Part shown: in pieces, positions 6,749 through 11,712 of the stretch
Layout of the letters: each line of letters opens with the position of its first letter
Position numbering within the stretch: position 1 is the stretch's first letter
Source: Comamonas sp. lk
GTDB lineage: Bacteria; Pseudomonadota; Gammaproteobacteria; Burkholderiales; Burkholderiaceae_C
Reading direction: 5' to 3'
Length of the DNA: 11,712 nucleotides
NCBI GenBank assembly: GCA_945901215.1
Contig: CAMDKE010000046.1
Location: forward strand, 1-11,712
The notes under the pieces: model-generated
What the model was told of the DNA's origin: nothing
What the model saw: the letters and a program-made list of their open reading frames with translations, nothing else
Databases searched by the model: none
Position numbers and translations under genes: made by a program

Positions 6749-8269
6749 TTATTTCTTGCTCAGTTGTTCACGCAAGTCAGACTTGAGCACCTTACCGTAA
6801 TTGTTTTTGGGCAGAGATTCGACAAAATGGTATGCCTTGGGGCGTTTGAAACGCGCTATGTGGTCCAAACACAGAGCGTCCAAGGCACTTGCATCCAGAC
6901 CGTGTCCCACGACAAATGCCACCACCACTTCTCCCCACTGCGCGTCCGGTTGGCCTATGACGGACACTTCCTGCACTGCCGGGTGGCGCATCAACACCTC
7001 TTCTACTTCGCGTGGGTAGATATTTGATCCACCGCTAATGATCACGTCCTTGGAGCGGTCTTTCAATGTCAGAAAGCCATGCGCGTCCATGGCCCCCATG
7101 TCACCGGTCCAAAGCCAGCCATCGCGTAGTGTTTTAGAAGTGGCCTCAGGGTTTCGCCAGTAAGCGGACATGACCGTCTCGCCGCGCACGACGATTTCTC
7201 CGGTCGAATCGTCGGGCAGTGTGTCGCCGGCTTCATTCACCACGCGTACGTCCACCAGTGACTGGGCGTGACCGACAGAAGCAATGCGTGTGGTCCACTG
7301 CGGATGGTTTTGCTCAGCCAGGTGCCATCGCGAGAGCGCAGTAATCGTCATGGGCGACTCGCCTTGACCATAGATCTGCACAAAGCGCGGCCCCATGGTC
7401 TGGAGTGCATTCTGGATGTCTTCTACGTACATGGGTCCGCCACCATAAACAATGGTTTTGAAGCCTTCTACTGGAGCCCTCACCGCTTGGATGTACTCGA
7501 CCAGGCGCTTGACCATGGTGGGCGCCGCAAACAGACACAGATTACCCACCTGCTGCGACAGAGCTACAAGTTCCGCTGGGTCGAATCCACCGGATACCGG
7601 CACCACGTGGCGGGCAGCACGGGCCACAAAGGGAAAGTTATACAGGCCGGCACCATGCGACATGGGGGCCGCATACACCCAGGCATCATCCACTTCGACG
7701 CTATCTACATCACTAAAGTAGCAGCTAGTCATGGCATAGAGGTTTCGGTGCGACTGCATCACGCCCTTCGGGCGACCTGTGGTGCCGGAGGTATAGAACA
7801 ACCACGCCAGATCTTCTGGTGCGCGGTACACGGTATGTATGGGGCCTACGTTTTGCATTTCGGCGTATCCCAGCTCTCCAGGTGTGAATACCCCGCGCAT
7901 TGAACTGCCAGTCGGCAATAAAGACTTGAGGCCTGCTGCCAGATCAGCGGTGACAAAAAGCGCGCTGGCCTGAGCGTCCTCGAGGATGAAAAGCACTTCT
8001 TTCGCATGGAGTTTCGCATTGACAGGAACCACAACCAAGCCGGCCCACCAGGTGGCATACAAGATTTCCAGGTAGTCAGCATGGTTGGCCATGTAGAGCG
8101 CAACACGATCGCCTGGTTTAAGGCCCAACACATGCTTCAGATAACTGGCCACGCGTGCGCTGCGATCGGCCAGTTGCCGGTAGTTGCGTAGGACGTCGGC
8201 GCCCCATAGAACAGCCGGGCGTTCAGGATAGCTGCGGGCGGCCCGCACGAGCAGTTGTGCCAGATTCAT
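6749..8269 (-). CDS. AMP-forming acyl-CoA synthetase (ANL superfamily CoA ligase)
   Basis: A 506-residue cytosolic ligase that activates a carboxylic acid with ATP to the acyl-AMP and then to the acyl-CoA. All core motifs are present: P-loop FYTSGTTGRPKG (158-169), YGQGES (300-305), WTGD (387-390), hinge DRSKD (404-408) with GGSNIYPREVEE, and the adenylation Lys K493 in NNYGK near the C-terminus. Length is normal. The ATG at 8269 is preferred over a TTG at 8284. GGGAG lies at a suitable distance before the ATG, and the N-terminus MNLAQLL fits the family. The ATG also overlaps the stop of the thiolase remnant upstream as ATGA. The substrate class (short/medium-chain, aromatic or alicyclic acid) cannot be assigned. 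It offers a second activation route besides the CoA-transferase of the convergent operon. The downstream partner on the same strand is the cupin. Confidence 0.94.
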   Translation of the reverse strand: MNLAQLLVRAARSYPERPAVLWGADVLRNYRQLADRSARVASYLKHVLGLKPGDRVALYMANHADYLEILYATWWAGLVVVPVNAKLHAKEVLFILEDAQASALFVTADLAAGLKSLLPTGSSMRGVFTPGELGYAEMQNVGPIHTVYRAPEDLAWLFYTSGTTGRPKGVMQSHRNLYAMTSCYFSDVDSVEVDDAWVYAAPMSHGAGLYNFPFVARAARHVVPVSGGFDPAELVALSQQVGNLCLFAAPTMVKRLVEYIQAVRAPVEGFKTIVYGGGPMYVEDIQNALQTMGPRFVQIYGQGESPMTITALSRWHLAEQNHPQWTTRIASVGHAQSLVDVRVVNEAGDTLPDDSTGEIVVRGETVMSAYWRNPEATSKTLRDGWLWTGDMGAMDAHGFLTLKDRSKDVIISGGSNIYPREVEEVLMRHPAVQEVSVIGQPDAQWGEVVVAFVVGHGLDASALDALCLDHIARFKRPKAYHFVESLPKNNYGKVLKSDLREQLSKK

Positions 8270-8418
8270 TGAAGTCGCTCCCAAATGCTGACGTAGCTGG
8301 CTACTGCCGAGCCTCCTACATTAAACACCCCTGCCAGATCGGCGCCCGGAACTTGCGTGCCAGCAGCAAAGCCCGTGATAGAGCACTGGAGATGAGAAAC
8401 CTGAATAATCTTCGTACA
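8266..8418 (-). pseudogene. 3' remnant of a thiolase gene (thiolase / SCP2-thiolase type), 5' part lost
   Basis: On the minus strand a frame of 50 codons, open after a TGA at 8419-8421, ends in a TGA at 8266-8268 that overlaps the ligase ATG (ATGA). The last ~35 residues read as the C-terminal strands of a thiolase fold: GTQVPGADLAG followed by FNVGGSAVASYVSIWERL, the usual (F/L)N(I/M/V)GG motif and final beta-strand. Whole enzymes are about 385-400 residues. Here everything before about 8376 is absent, and the preceding codons (up to 8418) no longer resemble a thiolase. The retained stop/start overlap shows that thiolase and ligase were once one translationally coupled operon. The missing catalytic Cys and His mean the stub cannot be active. 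Exact family (biosynthetic/degradative thiolase or lipid-transfer-type aldolase) cannot be told from so short a piece. Confidence 0.65.
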
Positions 8419-8420
8419 TC

Positions 8421-8516
8421 ATCTGCACGAAAAGGCAGAATAACTGGTTTGAGGTTCAAACCTACCGATATATTTCGGTTGTTGTGACCCTGTTCCAGGG
8501 ATCTGAAAAGGCAGAA
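8421..8516 (+). repeat. Imperfect direct repeat pair in the efflux leader
   Basis: GAAAAGGCAGAA occurs at 8429-8440 and again at 8505-8516. Both copies are preceded by ATCTG (8421-8425 and 8501-8505), with a 3-base difference in between. The copies flank the palindromic region. The second copy lies just before the adaptor ATG and contains its only purine-rich (weak) ribosome binding site. Confidence 0.5.
8446..8479. promoter_or_regulatory. Tandem palindromes upstream of efflux operon, putative operator/promoter region
   Basis: GGTTTGA-GGT-TCAAACC (8446-8462) is a perfect 7-bp inverted repeat. It is followed at once by ACCGA-TATATT-TCGGT (8464-8479), a 5-bp inverted repeat with an AT-rich centre of the size typical of TetR- or MarR-family operators. 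TATATT at 8469-8474 would serve as a -10 box, though no strong -35 is spaced correctly. The pair lies 40-73 bp before the adaptor gene start, where control of an efflux operon is expected. No regulator gene is in the window. Confidence 0.4.
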
Positions 8517-8518
8517 AC

Positions 8519-9613
8519 ATGCAAGTCAAGCAGCGACGGGGCATTTACCGTCAAGTACTTTGTACCGTATTTATATTCATTGCGCTCAACGTCTGCGCAC
8601 AAACCGATAAAAAGCCCGCTGTCACGCCCAAGCCCGCCATGACGGTGACGGTGGCTCAGCCGCAATCGCAAACCCTGTCACAGCGTTTATCCGCCAATGG
8701 GACGGTGTCCGCTTGGCAGGAAGCCAGCGTCGGCGCAGAAATCGGTGGTTTGCGATTGACCGAAGTGCGGGTGAATGTCGGCGATCAAGTCAGTGCGGGG
8801 CAGGTGCTGGCGGTGTTTGCTAACGACAACGTGATAGCCGAAATTAACCAAGCCAAGGCCGCGTTAAACGAAACCAAAGCGCTGGCCTTGGAAGCCAAGG
8901 CCAATGCCGATCGTGCCCGTGCATTGGGGCCCAGCGGTGTCATTAGTACCCAGCAATTCAACAAAGACGTGACCGCCGAGGCGACGGCGCAAGCGCGTGT
9001 CGAATCCGCGCTGGCCAACCTGGCGGTACACGAGTTACGCATGAAGCAAACCTTGGTGCACGCACCTGACGGTGGTGTGATTTCGTCACGCAGTGCCAGT
9101 GTCGGTGCGGTGGTGGGTGTCGGAACCGAGTTGTTTCGCTTGATCCGTGGTAACCGGTTGGAGTGGCGCGCCGACCTCGTATCGGCCGAGTTGTTCCGCA
9201 TCAAGCCCGGGCAAAAAGTGCGTATCGCAGGGCCCAATGGCAGTGAAGTAAATGCACAAGTGCGCAGCGTGTCGCCGACAGTGGATCCACAAAACCGCAC
9301 CGGTATGGTGTATGTCGATTTGCCTGCCTCGGCGGGCAGCGTGCTCAAGCCCGGCATGTTTGTACGCGGTGAATTCGAATTCAGCAGTAGCGCAGCCTTG
9401 ATGGTGCCGCAGCAATCGGTCGTGGTGCGTGACGGTTTTCAACAGTTGTATTTGGTCGGTTCCGACCAGCGCGTGAGCTTGCACAAAGTCAGTGTCGGGC
9501 GCCGCCAGGGTGACTTGTTGGAGATCACCTCCAGCTTGCCGTCGGATGCCAAAGTGGTGGTGCGCGGTGCAGGCTTTTTGACCGCCGGTGACTTGGTGAA
9601 AGTCGTGCCATGA
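8519..9613 (+). CDS. RND efflux periplasmic adaptor (membrane fusion protein, HlyD/AcrA family)
   Basis: A 364-residue periplasmic subunit linking an inner-membrane RND pump to an outer-membrane channel. The N-terminus has a signal sequence: basic QVKQRRGIYRQ, hydrophobic VLCTVFIFIALNV, and probable type I cleavage after VCA at residue 27. A lipobox is not convincing (LNVC). The order then is a lipoyl half (GLRLTEVRVNVGDQVSAGQVL, about 78-97), an alpha-hairpin rich in Ala/Glu/Lys (about 105-175), the second lipoyl half (HAPDGGVISSRSASVGAVVG, 181-200), and beta-barrel and membrane-proximal domains to the end (VVRGAGFLTAGDLVKVV). Length is normal for a short-hairpin adaptor. The start at 8519 gives a full signal peptide, although its ribosome binding site is weak. 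The stop overlaps the permease ATG (ATGA). Substrate unknown. No outer-membrane factor gene is in the window. Confidence 0.92.
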   Translation: MQVKQRRGIYRQVLCTVFIFIALNVCAQTDKKPAVTPKPAMTVTVAQPQSQTLSQRLSANGTVSAWQEASVGAEIGGLRLTEVRVNVGDQVSAGQVLAVFANDNVIAEINQAKAALNETKALALEAKANADRARALGPSGVISTQQFNKDVTAEATAQARVESALANLAVHELRMKQTLVHAPDGGVISSRSASVGAVVGVGTELFRLIRGNRLEWRADLVSAELFRIKPGQKVRIAGPNGSEVNAQVRSVSPTVDPQNRTGMVYVDLPASAGSVLKPGMFVRGEFEFSSSAALMVPQQSVVVRDGFQQLYLVGSDQRVSLHKVSVGRRQGDLLEITSSLPSDAKVVVRGAGFLTAGDLVKVVP

Positions 9614-11712
9614 ACGTATCCGCTTGGTCGATACGCAACCCGGTGCCCGGCCTGGTGCTGTTTGTGTTGCTCAGCTTGGCGGGGTTGCTCACCTTCAAAA
9701 GCATGAAAGTGCAAAACTTTCCCGATTTGGATTTGCCTACCGTGATCGTGAATGCGGCCTTGCCGGGCGCAGCGCCCGGGCAAATGGAAACCGAGGTGGC
9801 TCGCAAAATTGAAAACGCCGTGGTGTCGGTGCAAGGACTGAAAAACATTTACACCAAGGTGCAAGACGGCTCTGTGGTGATCACCTGCGAATTCCGCATT
9901 GAAAAACAGGGCCAGGAAGCGCTGGATGAAATCCGTTCCGCCGTCAACGGTATACGCAGTGAATTACCGGCGAATTTGATGGAACCGGTGATCAAAAAAC
10001 TCGATTTTGCCGGTACCCCGGTGCTGGCTTTCACGATTGCATCGCCGCTGTTTGACGAAGAAGGCTTGAGCTGGTTTGTGGATCAAACCGTGGTGCGGCG
10101 TTTGCTGACGGTCAAAGGCGTGGGTTCTGTGACCCGTGTGGGCGGCGTGCAGCGCGAAGTGCAAATTGCACTCGACCCGGTGCGCATGCAAGCCTTGCGT
10201 ATTTCCGCCGCCGATGTGTCGCGTCAACTCAAACAAGTGCAAACCGAAAGCGCAGGCGGGCGCACCGATTTGGGTGGGAGCGAGCAGCCCTTACGCACCA
10301 TTGCCACGGTGGCTTCTGCCGCGGAACTCGCAGACATGGAGTTGTCAGTCGGCCAAGGCGGTCGCATTCGTTTACGCGATATTGCCAGCATCACCGACAC
10401 CTTTTCCGAGCGCCGTGCCTCGGCCTTTTTGAACGGCAAACCGGTGGTCGGTTTTGAAGTAACCCGCAGCAGAGGCGCCAGCGAAGTCGATGTGGGCGAG
10501 CGCGTGTTCAAAGCCCTGGACGAGTTAAAGGCGGCGCACCCGGATGCGCAAATCACCAACGCCTATGACTTTGTCACGCCAGTTAAAGAAGAGTTCCACG
10601 GTTCGATGGTCTTGCTCTATGAAGGCGCGTTGTTGGCGGTGATTGTTGTTTGGCTGTTTTTGCGTGACATGCGGGCTACGTTTGTGTCGGCGGTGGCCTT
10701 GCCCTTGTCGGTGTTGCCGGCCTTCATCGGCATGTGGGCTCTTGGTTTTTCCATCAACGTGGTCACCTTGCTGGCCTTGTCGCTGGTGGTCGGTATTTTG
10801 GTGGACGATGCCATCGTCGAGGTGGAAAACATCGAGCGGCATCTGCACATGGGCAAAACGCCGTTCGCGGCGGCCATGGAGGCGGCCGATGAAATCGGGT
10901 TGGCGGTGATCGCCACCACCTTTACTTTGGTGGCGGTGTTTTTGCCCACTGCCTTTATGAGTGGTATTGCTGGCAAATTTTTTGTGCAATTCGGCTGGAC
11001 GGCGGCGCTGGCGGTGTTCGCCTCGCTGGTGGTGGCGCGCTTGCTCACGCCCATGATGTCGGCCTATTTGTTGAAACCCACGAACAAACCCGCGCTGGTA
11101 CCGTTCTGGATGCCGGTGTACATGCGGATGGTGCGCTGGTGCTTGAACCATCGCTTTTTGACCGCGCTGGGTGCCTTGGTGTTTTTTGTGGCTTCGCTCA
11201 GCCTGATCCCTTTGCTGCCTACAGGCTTTATTCCGCCGGATGACAACTCGCAGACCCAGGTGGGGCTGGAACTGCCACCGGGCACCTCACTGGCGTTCAC
11301 TGAAAAAGTGGCCGAAGAGGTCCGTCAGCGCATCATCAAAGTACCTGAGGTAAAAACCGTCTACACCACCATTGGTGGCGGTGCAGCGGGCTCGGACCCC
11401 GGCATGGCGCAGGGGGCAGCCGAAACGCGCATCGCCACCCTGACCATACAGCTGAGCAAACGCGGTGAGCGTCCGCGCAAAGGCGTGATTGAAAAGCAAT
11501 TGCGCGAGTTGCTGTCGGACATGCCGGGCATGCGCGTGCGTGTCGGCTTGGGCGCGTCCGGTGAAAAATACCTGGTGATGCTGACCGGCGACGATGCAGT
11601 CGCTTTGCAGCAATCGGCCACGGCACTGGAACGTGATTTGCGCGGCGTAGCCGGCTTGGGCTCGGTCACCTCCAGCGCCAGTCTGGTGCGACAAGAGATC
11701 GCGGTACGCCCG
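9610..11712 (+). CDS. RND-family efflux permease (HAE1/AcrB-like), 3'-truncated by window edge
   Basis: An inner-membrane proton-driven pump. The frame stays open from the ATG at 9610 (overlapping the adaptor stop) to the right edge, giving 701 of an expected ~1,000-1,050 residues. TM1 is at about 13-29 (PGLVLFVLLSLAGLLTF). The periplasmic porter domain follows (FPDLDLPTVIVNAALPGAAP and on), then TM2 to TM6 from about 333 to 490. TM4 carries the proton-relay acidic pair D399-D400 in GILVDDAIVEVENIERH, equivalent to AcrB Asp407/Asp408. TM7 begins near 515, and the second porter half runs off the edge (FIPPDDNSQTQVGLELPPGTS). The relay lysine of TM10 lies outside the window. It forms an operon with the adaptor. 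Drug or solvent efflux is usual for this family, but the substrate cannot be stated. TTG is the common Leu codon, in contrast to glmS. Confidence 0.95.
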   Translation, partial: MNVSAWSIRNPVPGLVLFVLLSLAGLLTFKSMKVQNFPDLDLPTVIVNAALPGAAPGQMETEVARKIENAVVSVQGLKNIYTKVQDGSVVITCEFRIEKQGQEALDEIRSAVNGIRSELPANLMEPVIKKLDFAGTPVLAFTIASPLFDEEGLSWFVDQTVVRRLLTVKGVGSVTRVGGVQREVQIALDPVRMQALRISAADVSRQLKQVQTESAGGRTDLGGSEQPLRTIATVASAAELADMELSVGQGGRIRLRDIASITDTFSERRASAFLNGKPVVGFEVTRSRGASEVDVGERVFKALDELKAAHPDAQITNAYDFVTPVKEEFHGSMVLLYEGALLAVIVVWLFLRDMRATFVSAVALPLSVLPAFIGMWALGFSINVVTLLALSLVVGILVDDAIVEVENIERHLHMGKTPFAAAMEAADEIGLAVIATTFTLVAVFLPTAFMSGIAGKFFVQFGWTAALAVFASLVVARLLTPMMSAYLLKPTNKPALVPFWMPVYMRMVRWCLNHRFLTALGALVFFVASLSLIPLLPTGFIPPDDNSQTQVGLELPPGTSLAFTEKVAEEVRQRIIKVPEVKTVYTTIGGGAAGSDPGMAQGAAETRIATLTIQLSKRGERPRKGVIEKQLRELLSDMPGMRVRVGLGASGEKYLVMLTGDDAVALQQSATALERDLRGVAGLGSVTSSASLVRQEIAVRP

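Noticed and set aside
7268..7903. 211-residue frame opposite the CoA ligase
   Set aside because: It is fully covered by the ligase, which shows every ANL motif. No family resemblance and no ribosome binding site.
8519..8602. Adaptor protein as a lipoprotein (Cys at residue 26)
   Set aside because: The residues before the Cys are LNV, which do not fit a lipobox. Type I cleavage after VCA is more plausible.
10525..11151. 208-residue antisense frame within the RND permease
   Set aside because: His/Gln/Arg-rich mirror of membrane-segment codons. The plus-strand permease is continuous and typical.
1..11712. CRISPR array, insertion sequence or phage genes
   Set aside because: No regularly spaced repeats, transposase motifs, terminal inverted repeats with target duplications, or phage-type proteins were seen.

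Overview
The window looks like chromosomal DNA of a betaproteobacterium, most likely a Burkholderiales/Comamonadaceae-type organism (Rhodoferax/Polaromonas-like). This rests on the flavour of the proteins, the G/C-rich third codon positions and the heavy use of TTG leucine codons in the efflux genes. It is inference, not a database result.

Layout. (1) 3-1502 (+): the last ~500 codons of glmS, cut by the window's left edge. (2) 1503-1871: a 369-bp gap with no confident gene. It holds a 73-codon reverse-strand open stretch without a start codon that reads like the end of a protein, plus two tight palindromes. (3) 1872-6078 (+): a compact four-gene operon of acyl-CoA metabolism: class III CoA-transferase, acyl-CoA dehydrogenase, a second shorter acyl-CoA dehydrogenase-like subunit, and a crotonase-fold enoyl-CoA hydratase/isomerase. 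The junctions are an ATGA overlap and short gaps of 11 and 12 bp, each with a good ribosome binding site. (4) 6226-8418 (-): a convergent set containing a small cupin, an AMP-forming acyl-CoA ligase, and, overlapping the ligase start by ATGA, the severed 3' end of a thiolase gene. (5) 8519-11712 (+): an RND-type efflux operon with a periplasmic adaptor and an inner-membrane permease (ATGA overlap). The permease runs off the right edge.

How the genes may work together. The two convergent operons contain most parts of a beta-oxidation-like route for an unknown carboxylic acid: two means of CoA activation (transferase and ligase), an alpha/beta-disequilibrium pair of acyl-CoA dehydrogenases that probably form one heteromeric enzyme, a crotonase, and formerly a thiolase. 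The dehydrogenase pair resembles the split FadE pairs of actinobacterial steroid side-chain degradation. One subunit has a glutamate at the isovaleryl-CoA-dehydrogenase-type position, and the other is short and keeps FAD-contacting motifs. The crotonase lacks both hydratase glutamates, so its reaction is uncertain. The cupin keeps a full metal site plus a tyrosine two residues after the metal glutamate, an arrangement like that of small cupin DMSP lyases. A link to DMSP/acrylate is a testable hypothesis only.

The most informative hidden item is the thiolase stub at about 8266-8376. It shows that the catabolic cluster was cut by a deletion or rearrangement just before the efflux operon.
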